IMG/VR virus record: IMGVR_UViG_3300031722_000181
Span: 1 to 21,766 of that record
DNA length: 21,766 nucleotides
Source of the DNA: a virus
Reading direction: 5' to 3' (one strand)
The translations under genes and the position numbers were made by a program. Position 1 is the first letter of the stretch, and every line of letters starts with the position of its first letter. The notes beneath the pieces are model-generated. The model ran no database searches. It was not told the origin of the DNA and was given only the letters and a program-made list of their open reading frames with translations. Positions 5,638 through 13,191 of the stretch are shown here, in pieces.

Positions 5638-8156
5638 GCACAAAGTCTTCACCTGCCCCGACGACGGAAGAGCTGCGAAGCTCCGCGCTCGTTGGGACCC
5701 CCGACGAGTGGTACAAACCCGGCCCAAGCATCAAGGAGTTTCACCGTTCACCTGCGAAGGTTCGGATACTGATCGGAGGCCGTGGGTCCGGCAAAACCAC
5801 AGGCGTCGCAGTCGAGGCCGTTGAGCACTGCGTCAACAATGCTGGTGCGAAGGTCCTGTGCGTGCGACAGACGCAGGTCGCTAACGATGACACATCGGTA
5901 AAGACCTTCGATGAGGTCTATACGAACATGGGGTTTGCGGTAAACACCGACCCCGAAATTTCGCTGTTCAGGAAGTGGAACGATGGTCTGACCGCACGCA
6001 TCCCCTCGCGTGATGCGGTCGAGGCTTATAACAAGTTCCTTGGGGCAATGCAGCGGACGCGTGCCCAGATCAAGACGTGGATCGAGAACGAAGGCGACCG
6101 ACTGTGCTCCTACATCATGTTCCGTGGTCTGAAGGACGACCAGAAAGCACAGGGTCAGCTGCGCGGATTCGAGTGCTCGATGTTCATCGGTATCGAGGCC
6201 GACTTGCTGAACGAATCTGATATAGACCTAGCGATCGGTTGTTTGCGCTGGAAGAACGCTTACGGCCAGTATTTTGAGCACTACACTCTCATTTTGGACA
6301 CCAATCCGCCCTCCCCGAGGCACTGGATTGCCCTACTGGAGAAGAAGAAAACGGTCACGAAGCCTGACCCTGAGTATGCTTTTTGGCACATTTCGACCTA
6401 CGAGAACGCCCACAACATGCGTCCGGGGTATGTCGAGGACCTTGAGCGCCAGTATGCAGACAAGCCCGCGCACCGGAGACGGTACATCTTGGGCGAGTAC
6501 GCGGACCTCTTCGACGGCTCCCCCGTTATCCACAAGTTCAAAGAGGACAAACATGCCCGCGAGGAGATCGGCTGGCCGTCCGGCGCGTACCTTGTGCGCG
6601 GCTGGGACTTTGGTTCGACCCACGCCAACACCTTCTCGGCTTACTTCAAGGTCGATTTCGACGTGGGCGGCAAGATCGTACCCGTCGAATACTGGTGGGA
6701 CCTGCACGAATACTACCAAGAGATGAGTGATGTGGACCGCCAGTGCGCGGCTGTCCTCGAAATCACCGATCGTGAGTTCCCATTCTGGAACGACCGGTCC
6801 GTTTGCGCGGGTGTCCTCGACTACTGCGACCCGGCAGGTGCCCAGAAGAAGGACACAGGTTGCTCAGTGACGGTTCTCAACAACAACGGCATCTACCCAC
6901 GCTGGCAAACGCGTGTCCGAAGTTTGGATACAACCATCGCGATCGTGAATCGTTTGATGGAAGTGAAGGACCCGCAGGGCCGGTACACCTACAAGATCGA
7001 CAAGAAGTGCTGCCCGCGCCTCTACGCTGCCATGCTGGGTGAGTACCGCTACCCCTTTGCCGGAGAGCCAGGCTACTCGTCAGGCGAACCGATCAAAGGA
7101 CCCAAAGCCAATGGGTCGGACCATATTTGTTTTGCAGCAGGGACACTGGTCCAAACTGAGTATGGGGAGAGGCCGATTGAACAGATAGAAGCTGGTGAGA
7201 GAGTCTTGACTCGCCAAGGCCTCAAACGGGTAAACCGCGCATGGTTGTCAGGCAAGAGCTCTCCCGTCAGAAGGTACAGTTTTTCTAACGGGCGGGAGTT
7301 GGTGGCTACACTGGAACATCCGGTGATGTCTGAAGCAGGCTGGATTCCTATTGACACGCTCAGATATTCAGGTATCGAGGTGTATTCATGGAGCAAATTG
7401 AATATAACAGCAGGACTTACCGAAGATACCCGGAGTCGAAACGCAGGAGCGACCGAGTCTATTTCAAACACCACACCGAATGGCTGCACCGGAGAGTCTA
7501 TGAAGACAACTTTGGGCCAATCCCTGAGGGGTTTATCATCCACCACCGGGACGGAAATCCCCAGAATAACGACCCTGCCAATCTTGAGGCGGTTACTCAA
7601 AAAGTTCACCTTAGTGAGAGACACCCTCATCGCAGAAGTTTTCCTGAAGCTGCAAGGCACGCAGCCGCAGAATGGCATAGGTCAGACGAAGGCCGAGCAT
7701 GGCATAGCCGTAATGCTAAAGGTCGGAAGGTCCCTCTTGTTGAACGGGTGTGCAAATGCTGTGGAAACCAGTTCACAGGGACAAGCACGTCTGAGTACTG
7801 CAAACCGTATTGTAAATCCAAATACAGGACAAACTCTGGTGTCGATAACGTTGAAGTCGAATGTCCCATGTGTGGGAGTATCAGACTTCATAACAGGTAC
7901 AAACTACATGGAGACGGGACGTGCCACCCTTGTTCAATCAAGCGCCGTGATGAACGCAGACGTATATGCGCTAAGTGTTGAAGAGATCCATGAGTTTTTT
8001 GCCGAAGGTATTCTAGTATCTAACTGTGATGCTGCACGCTATCCGAAGATCAATCTGCTCCAGCTCGCGCAGAAGATGATGGACGAGGCGCTAAAGCCGA
8101 ACACCGGCCCGCTGGGCAACACGGCCAAGAAGCTCAACCGGACCCGGACATGGTAG
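5634..8156 (+). CDS. terL: Phage terminase large subunit, interrupted by an intein
   Basis: TerL is the ATP-driven motor and nuclease that pumps and cuts DNA at the portal. The 840-residue precursor has Walker A GGRGSGKT (48-55), a likely Walker B strand MFIGIEAD (183-190) and a coupling motif LDTNPP (221-226). The RNase H-like nuclease domain follows, with GWDFG (Asp325), LDYCDP (Asp396/Asp399) and the third motif SDHI/CDAARY. That last motif is split by an intein occupying residues 499-797. Removing it leaves 541 residues, a normal TerL length, and restores GSDHICDAARY. The start overlaps the zinc-ribbon gene by 4 bases. Active packaging enzyme would require splicing, because the nuclease site is broken in the precursor. 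Confidence 0.93.
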   Translation: MSTKSSPAPTTEELRSSALVGTPDEWYKPGPSIKEFHRSPAKVRILIGGRGSGKTTGVAVEAVEHCVNNAGAKVLCVRQTQVANDDTSVKTFDEVYTNMGFAVNTDPEISLFRKWNDGLTARIPSRDAVEAYNKFLGAMQRTRAQIKTWIENEGDRLCSYIMFRGLKDDQKAQGQLRGFECSMFIGIEADLLNESDIDLAIGCLRWKNAYGQYFEHYTLILDTNPPSPRHWIALLEKKKTVTKPDPEYAFWHISTYENAHNMRPGYVEDLERQYADKPAHRRRYILGEYADLFDGSPVIHKFKEDKHAREEIGWPSGAYLVRGWDFGSTHANTFSAYFKVDFDVGGKIVPVEYWWDLHEYYQEMSDVDRQCAAVLEITDREFPFWNDRSVCAGVLDYCDPAGAQKKDTGCSVTVLNNNGIYPRWQTRVRSLDTTIAIVNRLMEVKDPQGRYTYKIDKKCCPRLYAAMLGEYRYPFAGEPGYSSGEPIKGPKANGSDHICFAAGTLVQTEYGERPIEQIEAGERVLTRQGLKRVNRAWLSGKSSPVRRYSFSNGRELVATLEHPVMSEAGWIPIDTLRYSGIEVYSWSKLNITAGLTEDTRSRNAGATESISNTTPNGCTGESMKTTLGQSLRGLSSTTGTEIPRITTLPILRRLLKKFTLVRDTLIAEVFLKLQGTQPQNGIGQTKAEHGIAVMLKVGRSLLLNGCANAVETSSQGQARLSTANRIVNPNTGQTLVSITLKSNVPCVGVSDFITGTNYMETGRATLVQSSAVMNADVYALSVEEIHEFFAEGILVSNCDAARYPKINLLQLAQKMMDEALKPNTGPLGNTAKKLNRTRTW
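7377..7380 (+). promoter_or_regulatory. Internal Shine-Dalgarno for the nested HNH gene
   Basis: GAGG lies 7 bases before the ATG at 7388, inside the intein coding sequence and shortly after block B. The spacing is ideal for independent initiation and argues against the HNH frame being accidental. Confidence 0.6.
7388..7981 (+). CDS. HNH homing endonuclease encoded out of frame inside the TerL intein
   Basis: This 197-residue protein is read in the -1 frame relative to TerL. Residues 32-74 carry an HNH_3-like pattern: WLHRRVYEDNFGPIPEG, then IIHHRDGNPQNNDPANLEAV with His52/His53, Asn57, Asn61, Asn65, and His74. Three Cys clusters follow that may bind zinc: Cys122/Cys125 with Cys138/Cys142, Cys159/Cys162 with Cys179/Cys182, and Cys194/Cys197. 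The gene begins about 45 bases after intein block B and ends on the first codons of block F. It thus fills exactly the slot of an in-frame endonuclease domain. Its frame has a stop at 7352-7354, so it is not a read-through product of upstream translation. By family it should cut intein-free terL alleles. Confidence 0.88.
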   Translation: MEQIEYNSRTYRRYPESKRRSDRVYFKHHTEWLHRRVYEDNFGPIPEGFIIHHRDGNPQNNDPANLEAVTQKVHLSERHPHRRSFPEAARHAAAEWHRSDEGRAWHSRNAKGRKVPLVERVCKCCGNQFTGTSTSEYCKPYCKSKYRTNSGVDNVEVECPMCGSIRLHNRYKLHGDGTCHPCSIKRRDERRRICAKC

Positions 8157-8180
8157 AGCTCCGCAGGTAGAGCTCCGCAG
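8153..8180. repeat. 14-bp tandem duplication spanning the TerL stop codon
   Basis: GTAGAGCTCCGCAG occurs twice head to tail (8153-8166, 8167-8180). The first copy contains the TerL stop TAG (8154-8156). The array is followed directly by GGAGAG, the likely ribosome-binding site of the next gene. It looks like a recent slippage duplication that lengthened the intergenic gap. Confidence 0.92.
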
Positions 8181-8194
8181 GGAGAGCGTTGCAA

Positions 8195-8842
8195 GTGAAA
8201 CTTGTTGACACGGCAAGTCTCAAAGACGAAGTTTCCAAACTGTCAAACCTTCCTCCCATGAACTCTCTCATCGTTTCCGACAAAGAAAAGTACGGGGAAG
8301 ATTCCCCCAGTGTTTGCTGCCCGAGCGGTCCAGGCGAAAAGCCCAAGCCTGAAGACCGAAAGAGCGCCCCGACATTCGATCTCGTCGGGCCACAAGTAGC
8401 CGCCCTCGACATGGACAACGACGCCGCAGTCGGCAAGGTCTACGTCGCCAAGGTGAAGCTCATCGTGAAAGCCGTCTCCGATGGCGACAAGTACGACAGC
8501 AGTGTAACCGAGGCAGGCAAACGGAAGAAGCCCAAGACCGTGACAGTCCAACTGATCGCGGCGGCACCGATCCCTGAAGGCGACCCTGCCCACGAGGACG
8601 AAGAGACCCCAGCCGAAGAAGCTGGTGAAATGGCGGCTGAAGGTAAGGGGGAGGAAGAGGAAGAGGCAGATGAACCTGCTGCCGGAGAAGCGTCCGAGAC
8701 CCCAGCGGAGGAAGGCGCCGAGGAGGCTGGAGAGCCTGCTGCCGGAGAGAAAGCCGAGAAGCCCGCCAAGGGCAGAAAGAAAGCCAAGGAGTCCGAGAAA
8801 ACGGACTACGTTTCGCCTGCTGAAGCCGACCTCCCTGAATAA
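8195..8842 (+). CDS. Acidic low-complexity protein between TerL and portal, 215 aa
   Basis: The first 130 residues look globular and include KVYVAKVKLIVKAVSDGDKY, a probable beta-rich segment. From about residue 130 on, the protein is Glu/Ala/Pro-rich with repeated PAAGE motifs and ends in a Lys-rich stretch before DYVSPAEADLPE. I do not recognise a family. Position between TerL and portal suggests a virion or assembly role. I chose GTG 8195, which lies 10 bases after GGGAG (8180-8184); an in-frame TTG at 8189 would be too close to that site. The disordered tail may bind another virion protein. Confidence 0.6.
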   Translation: MKLVDTASLKDEVSKLSNLPPMNSLIVSDKEKYGEDSPSVCCPSGPGEKPKPEDRKSAPTFDLVGPQVAALDMDNDAAVGKVYVAKVKLIVKAVSDGDKYDSSVTEAGKRKKPKTVTVQLIAAAPIPEGDPAHEDEETPAEEAGEMAAEGKGEEEEEADEPAAGEASETPAEEGAEEAGEPAAGEKAEKPAKGRKKAKESEKTDYVSPAEADLPE

Positions 8843-8848
8843 TTTCCA

Positions 8849-10933
8849 ATGCCTGCCAGCCTTACAGCCCGCCTCGACGAGGACGAGGAGTTCAAAAAAG
8901 CACTCCTGAAGGTGTGCAAGGATTACGTCCAGCACGCCAAGTCCACCCTCGACTATTACACGCCGGACCTTGATGCCGCACATGACGTGCTCATGTGCTA
9001 TTCGTCGCTCGCCAAGAACGACTACATCAAGCTGGCGAAGGGGCACCCGCGCCGGTTCATTCTCCCGATTACTGCGACGCACGTCCACACGATGACCACG
9101 TTCATCGCTCAGGCGTTGTTCGGCTCCGACGTTCCCTGGCGCGTAGACGCGGGCAGCTCTGGCGACGAAGCCGCAGCGAGGGCCATGAACCAACTCCTCC
9201 GTTGGAATGCGTCCTGTCAGCCCGAGGGTATGTTTCAGCTTGGCTGGATGTGGATCGAGAATGCTTTGACCTACAACCGGGGCATTATGTACGACCGGTA
9301 CGAGTCCATCTACAAGAGCAAGTGGCAGGAGGTTGAAGAGCCCGACGTCGACGAAGAAGGTGAGCCCAAGGTAGACGATGCAGGCAAGCCGGTGATGGTG
9401 AAGAACGTCAAGAAGGTGAAGAACCGCGTCGGCGGTTACTGCCGCGCCTTGATCGTTTCACCCTACGATTTTTTCATCGACCCGATGATCCCGCTCTACC
9501 GGATGCAGCAAGGCCGCTTCGTCGGCCATCGGTTGCAGGCACCGTGGGCTGAGCTCCAAGCACGGTCGCTTCTCGATCCCGATGATCCGATGTACGTGTC
9601 CCCAAAGTCGGTTGACACGCTGAAGAAGAAACCCAGCAAGGGCTTCATGTACCCGACCGCAGGGACCGGTACGTCTGGCAGTACTGCGGAAGGCGAGCTC
9701 GCGTCGCGCACCGCGTACGAACGTGGCAAGCTCGGCGGCACCGCCGATGCCCGCGCTGATTCGAAAGACCCCGGCATGGTCGAGGTCACGGAGATGTGGG
9801 TCAAGCTGGTCCCGAAGGACTACGAGATCGACGACCGCACCGACGTCCAAGTTTTCCAGATCGTGATGGGCAATGACATGGAAGTGCTCTCAGTTAACGA
9901 ATCCACGTACGAGCATGAGATGTTCCCCTACTCAGTTGGCGAACCCCGGCCGTCTCCATTTTATCAATACAGCCCATCGTGGGTGATGCTCCTGAAGAAC
10001 ATCCAAGACTATGTCGACTACCTGAAGGACCGCCACCAAGAGGCTGTCACGCGTACGATCGGCAACGTGTTCATCGCTCGTGCAGACATGATCGACATTC
10101 AGGACTTCGAGGACCCGCAGAAGGAAGGTAAGTTCATCACAGTGCTGCCCGAAGCCCGAGGCATGGACTTGAACCAAGTGGTCCGGCAAGTCCCAGTCGT
10201 CGACACGACCCAAGGATTCCCCGGCGAGATGCGCAACTTTATCAACTTTGCCGAGAGCACGACCGGCGCGAGCCAAGGGCTGCAAGGCCAGGCTGGCGAT
10301 AGTGGCACAGCAACCGAGTTTCAAGGTGCGATGAGCATGGCTACGGCGCGATTGTCGGCAATGGCTCGCCTTCTCTCCGTGCAAGGCATCGTTCCCCAGA
10401 CCAAGCGCATCGTCTCAAACTTCCAACAGTTCATGGACATGGACCTCGTCCGGCGCGTGGAAGGGGAAGACCTCCTCGACATGACAGAGGGGCCAGCGGC
10501 CGAGATCACGCTGACGCGAGATACGATCCAAGGCTCCTTTGATTTCATCGCCCACGACGGCGCGCTGCCCGGCTCCGACAGCAAGAAAGTCGCGGCCCTC
10601 TCCCGAGCCCTCGACGTGGCCTCCAAATTCCCCGGCGTCTTCACGCCAATGGAAGGTAGCCTCGATCCTCGCAAGATCATCCTCGACCTACTCCGCGTCG
10701 GCGGGATGCGCGTCGAGCAGTACCGCTGGTCTCCCGAGCAGATTCAGAGGGCACAGGAGCTTCAAGCCCAGGAACAAGCTAAGAATATCATGCAGCAGCA
10801 GATAGGTAAGAGCATAGCACAAAACGGAGTTACTGGCCCAGGAACTCCAGGCCCCGCTCCGGCGAGCCCGGACATCCAGCCCCCGGCGATGCCGTCCGCC
10901 TCGCCGCCACAGATTCGGCCAGCCAATGCATGA
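8849..10933 (+). CDS. Portal protein, 694 aa
   Basis: The portal is the dodecameric ring at one capsid vertex through which DNA enters and leaves. The order of segments fits long podovirus portals: a helical N-terminus with RRFILPITATHVHTMTTFIA, a wing/stem region rich in Asp and Lys, SPYDFFIDPMIP, EMWVKLVPKDY, a helical segment WVMLLKNIQDYVDYLKDRHQ, a GTATEFQGAMSMATARLSAM helix, and a Pro/Ala-rich C-terminal tail. Its position after TerL and before the scaffold and capsid genes supports the call. The length matches the large portals of SU10-like phages better than the 400-500 residues common in siphoviruses. No Shine-Dalgarno precedes the ATG; the spacer is AT-rich. Confidence 0.85.
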   Translation: MPASLTARLDEDEEFKKALLKVCKDYVQHAKSTLDYYTPDLDAAHDVLMCYSSLAKNDYIKLAKGHPRRFILPITATHVHTMTTFIAQALFGSDVPWRVDAGSSGDEAAARAMNQLLRWNASCQPEGMFQLGWMWIENALTYNRGIMYDRYESIYKSKWQEVEEPDVDEEGEPKVDDAGKPVMVKNVKKVKNRVGGYCRALIVSPYDFFIDPMIPLYRMQQGRFVGHRLQAPWAELQARSLLDPDDPMYVSPKSVDTLKKKPSKGFMYPTAGTGTSGSTAEGELASRTAYERGKLGGTADARADSKDPGMVEVTEMWVKLVPKDYEIDDRTDVQVFQIVMGNDMEVLSVNESTYEHEMFPYSVGEPRPSPFYQYSPSWVMLLKNIQDYVDYLKDRHQEAVTRTIGNVFIARADMIDIQDFEDPQKEGKFITVLPEARGMDLNQVVRQVPVVDTTQGFPGEMRNFINFAESTTGASQGLQGQAGDSGTATEFQGAMSMATARLSAMARLLSVQGIVPQTKRIVSNFQQFMDMDLVRRVEGEDLLDMTEGPAAEITLTRDTIQGSFDFIAHDGALPGSDSKKVAALSRALDVASKFPGVFTPMEGSLDPRKIILDLLRVGGMRVEQYRWSPEQIQRAQELQAQEQAKNIMQQQIGKSIAQNGVTGPGTPGPAPASPDIQPPAMPSASPPQIRPANA

Positions 10934-10938
10934 TTATG

Positions 10939-10957
10939 CGACCCTTTTCCGGGGTCG
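10939..10957. other. Small hairpin after the portal gene
   Basis: CGACCC (10939-10944) and GGGTCG (10952-10957) form a 6-bp stem with a 7-base loop just after the portal stop. No T run follows, so it is more likely an mRNA processing or stability element than a terminator, if functional at all. Confidence 0.3.
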
Positions 10958-11008
10958 GTAATTCAACTTCGAGATTGAACTGTTAAGCGAGGCTTACAAG
11001 TTGGCGGG

Positions 11009-11269
11009 GTGCAACTCACCAAATCGCTGACCGACGCCACCGGGATGTCAGAGCAGGAAGCCGTGGAGCTTTGGTTCCACATGCCGAATTCTCCGTTCCG
11101 CACCCTCGTTGAGTACGAGCTCGAAAAACGAAAGATGCAGGAGACCGCCGCTCTGGCTGTCCCCGGTCTCTCGCTCGAAGACTACCGTAAGCAACAGGGT
11201 GTAGTCGAAGGACTCCAAGTCGCGATCGGCATCCTCAACCGTAAACCATCAACTAAGTCTAAGACTTAA
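11009..11269 (+). CDS. Small protein between portal and scaffold, 86 aa
   Basis: The protein (QLTKSLTDATGMSEQEAVEL, then WFHMPNSPFRTLVEYELEKR) is helical and charged, and ends KPSTKSKT. I recognise no family. The gene appears to start at a GTG (11009); an ATG at 11045 is an alternative, and neither has a good Shine-Dalgarno. It is probably cotranscribed with its neighbours, with 6 bases to the next gene. Small genes in this position are common in phages with long portals, but their role is unclear. Confidence 0.55.
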   Translation: MQLTKSLTDATGMSEQEAVELWFHMPNSPFRTLVEYELEKRKMQETAALAVPGLSLEDYRKQQGVVEGLQVAIGILNRKPSTKSKT

Positions 11270-11275
11270 TTCGTT

Positions 11276-12610
11276 ATGTCTAAAGAAGCTACGCCTGCCT
11301 CCAACGCCAGCCCGACCGTGTCAGTGTCTGAAGCCTTCGGGCTTCCTTCCGACTGGTCGTTCACCAAGTCCCTCGGTATGGCTGACGCCACCAAGGGTCT
11401 CACCCCCGAGACAGTTCCGGCTGTCGACCACGAAGAACCCGCTGCTACCCCAACGGAAGCTCCGGTTGACGCGCCTGCCACCGAAGCTCCGGTGACCCCT
11501 GCCGAGCAAGTCGATGACGACGGAAAAGCCGCAGCCAAACCGGTCGAGCCCGCGAAGCCCGCAGACGGAACCAAACCAGCAGACCCCGCCAAACCTGCGG
11601 GCGGTGCCAAACCTGCCACCCCGGCAAAGCCTGCAAAAGGTAAAACTAAACTGGCAGCACCAGCCAAGCCCGCCGATCCGGCGAAGCCTGCCAAACCAGC
11701 AGACCCCGCTAAACCTGCGGAGCCTGCAAAGCCTGCGGTCCCGGCTGCCACGGTCACTCCAAAGTTCAAAGTCGGGGACAAGGAGTACACGGAGAACGAG
11801 CTCAAAGCCGCCCTTGCTGGTAAGAAACCCGAAGCTGCCCAACCGCTAGTCCCCGCCAAACCTGAGCCGACTCCTGCCGAGAAGGCTGCGGCTGAAGCCG
11901 AGGTGAAGAAGAAAGACGTCGAGTACGTCAATGCTGTGGCGGGGCATTTCTCCAACACGGCCGTCGACGAAGACACGCTCGATGCAATCATGGCCGGTGG
12001 TGCTGAAGGGGCCAAGGTCCTCACCCAGACGCTCCACAAGATCGGAGCCGAGGCCACTCTCCTCGCCCGCAAGTCGATCTACAACGAGATCATGCCGATC
12101 TTCGAGCGCATGAAAGCCACTGTTGAGCCTCTGGCCCAGCAACATGTGCGGGCCGAGAACGAGCGCATGGAGGCCCAGTTCAAAGAGACATACCCGGACC
12201 TCGCCGACAAGATGGACACGGTCATGCTCATCACTGGAGTTCTCGCCGAACAGCAGGCTGATCGAGTCAGTAAGATGTCGCCGGACGAATTCATGGCCAC
12301 GGTTGCGGAAGAGACGAAAACGTTCATCTCGAAGTTCGCGCCCGCCGCTCCGGGCGCGGCCTCCGTCCCAGCTGCACCTGCTGCCGCGACACCCGCTGCA
12401 CCTGCGGCAGCTGCTGCCGCGACACCCGCTGCACCTGCGGCAGCTGCTCCTGTGGTTCCTGCGGTTCCGGCTGCTGCTCCGGCGAAACCCGTTGCTCCGA
12501 CAAAGCCAGTCGTTCGTCCTCCGGGTTCGAACACACCGGCTGCGCCTGGAGCAGTTCGAGGCGCGGGCGGCAAGGGCTCTGACGCGGACATCATCAAAAC
12601 GCTCTGGTGA
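11276..12610 (+). CDS. Scaffold-like head assembly protein, 444 aa
   Basis: It lies between the portal and the major capsid gene, the usual place of the scaffold that templates the prohead shell. The N-terminal 200 residues are Pro/Ala/Lys-rich with many AKPADPAKPA-type repeats. FKVGDKEYTENELKAALAGK follows, resembling a motif common in phage scaffolds. Residues of about 195-350 are strongly helical (VKKKDVEYVNAVAG, then MPIFERMKATVEPLAQ and ERMEAQFKETYPDLADKM), fitting an elongated coiled-coil scaffold. The C-terminus is Ala/Pro-rich with a tandem repeat and a short basic end. No protease gene is seen nearby. The role is inferred from position and composition. Confidence 0.7.
   Translation: MSKEATPASNASPTVSVSEAFGLPSDWSFTKSLGMADATKGLTPETVPAVDHEEPAATPTEAPVDAPATEAPVTPAEQVDDDGKAAAKPVEPAKPADGTKPADPAKPAGGAKPATPAKPAKGKTKLAAPAKPADPAKPAKPADPAKPAEPAKPAVPAATVTPKFKVGDKEYTENELKAALAGKKPEAAQPLVPAKPEPTPAEKAAAEAEVKKKDVEYVNAVAGHFSNTAVDEDTLDAIMAGGAEGAKVLTQTLHKIGAEATLLARKSIYNEIMPIFERMKATVEPLAQQHVRAENERMEAQFKETYPDLADKMDTVMLITGVLAEQQADRVSKMSPDEFMATVAEETKTFISKFAPAAPGAASVPAAPAAATPAAPAAAAAATPAAPAAAAPVVPAVPAAAPAKPVAPTKPVVRPPGSNTPAAPGAVRGAGGKGSDADIIKTLW
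12383..12448 (+). repeat. 33-bp tandem repeat in the scaffold gene, two copies
   Basis: A 33-base unit starting GCCGCGACACCCGCTGCACC is repeated exactly at 12383-12415 and 12416-12448. It encodes two 11-residue Ala/Pro/Thr repeats (AATPAAPAAAA). It keeps the frame and probably only changes linker length. Confidence 0.85.
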
Positions 12611-12611
12611 C

Positions 12612-13142
12612 ATGAGTATCCAAACCACCAATACCACCACCGATCTCTTGGGCGCTGTGCAAATCACAACGCCCGAGTTGGCGAAACGCCGCTGCATAAA
12701 GTGCGGGGCTACGAAGGAACTTGAGCTTTTCAAGACGAACAGTCATGGAAAGTTCGGGCGGGCTAACACATGCAAAGAGTGTGACAAGGCGAGGGTTCAC
12801 GCATGGGCTCAGCACCATCCAGATGAAAGAGCTCTTGCGTACCGGAGACGCCATCTGAAGAGAACGTATAACATGACGGAAGCTCAGTATGCCGAAATGC
12901 TCGCCAGGCAGAACGGAGTCTGCGCGATCTGTGGGAGACCCGATAGTGGCCGAGAAGGAGCTAAGAACAGCCATAGCTTCTGCGTCGACCATAGCCATGA
13001 GACACGGCTCGTGAGAGGACTGCTGTGTTTCAGTTGCAATGCCGCCCTTGGGTCTATGGACGACTCCCCAGAACGACTTGAACGTGCAGCAGCTTACCTC
13101 CGTAACGCAAATGTGGCCCCGCTAATTCAAGAAATTTGTTGA
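12612..13142 (+). CDS. Endonuclease VII-like (His-Me finger) nuclease, 176 aa
   Basis: The C-terminal half fits recombination endonuclease VII: YNMTEAQYAEMLARQNGVCA with Cys104/Cys107, then FCVDHSHETRLVRGLLC with Asp126/His127, Cys139/Cys142 and Asn143. An N-terminal zinc finger (Cys28/Cys31, Cys54/Cys57) is typical of the mobile members of this family. These resolve branched DNA or act as free-standing homing enzymes. The first 25 residues (SIQTTNTTTDLLGAVQITT) look unrelated to the nuclease. The gene starts one base after the scaffold stop and is 75 bases before the capsid gene. This placement within a structural operon suggests an inserted mobile gene. An in-frame open stretch to 12123 overlaps the scaffold and is not used. 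Confidence 0.85.
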   Translation: MSIQTTNTTTDLLGAVQITTPELAKRRCIKCGATKELELFKTNSHGKFGRANTCKECDKARVHAWAQHHPDERALAYRRRHLKRTYNMTEAQYAEMLARQNGVCAICGRPDSGREGAKNSHSFCVDHSHETRLVRGLLCFSCNAALGSMDDSPERLERAAAYLRNANVAPLIQEIC

Positions 13143-13176
13143 AAAGGAAAATAATCCTGTCTTTCTGTCAAATTAC

Positions 13177-13191
13177 TGACGACATTCGTCA
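13177..13191. other. Short hairpin before the capsid gene
   Basis: TGACGA, a 3-base loop and TCGTCA form a perfect 6-bp stem 26 bases before the capsid ATG, in a 75-base AT-rich gap. The capsid gene has no Shine-Dalgarno, so this hairpin may mark an mRNA 5' end, a processing site or a nuclease-related site. This is speculative. Confidence 0.35.

Larger units (their letters stand above)
7128..8024 (+). mobile_element. Intein in TerL, 299 aa, with its central part overprinted by an HNH gene
   Basis: The intein starts at Cys499 (CFAAGTLVQTEYGERPIEQI), block A. Block B has the TxxH motif in LVATLEHPVMSEAGW (Thr559, His562). The C-terminal blocks read VYALSVEEIHEFFAEG followed by ILVSN, with Cys798 as the first downstream residue. 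The penultimate residue is Ser instead of the usual His, with His786 present in block F. These splicing parts account for only about the first 85 and last 22 residues. The roughly 190 residues between match no endonuclease in this frame, which carries no stop. The HNH gene lies in that interval in another frame. Insertion at a conserved catalytic motif is typical of inteins. Confidence 0.92.

Noticed and set aside
7355-7400. Programmed -1 frameshift joining the intein N-terminus to the HNH
   Set aside because: The HNH frame is open for only 11 codons upstream of its ATG and no slippery heptamer is visible there. The GAGG and ATG support independent initiation.
8243-9193. A 316-codon leftward open frame opposite the acidic protein and portal start
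   Set aside because: It is the complement of strongly coding rightward genes with high third-position GC, which commonly leaves the opposite strand open; composition is Leu/Arg/Gly/Val-rich and patternless.
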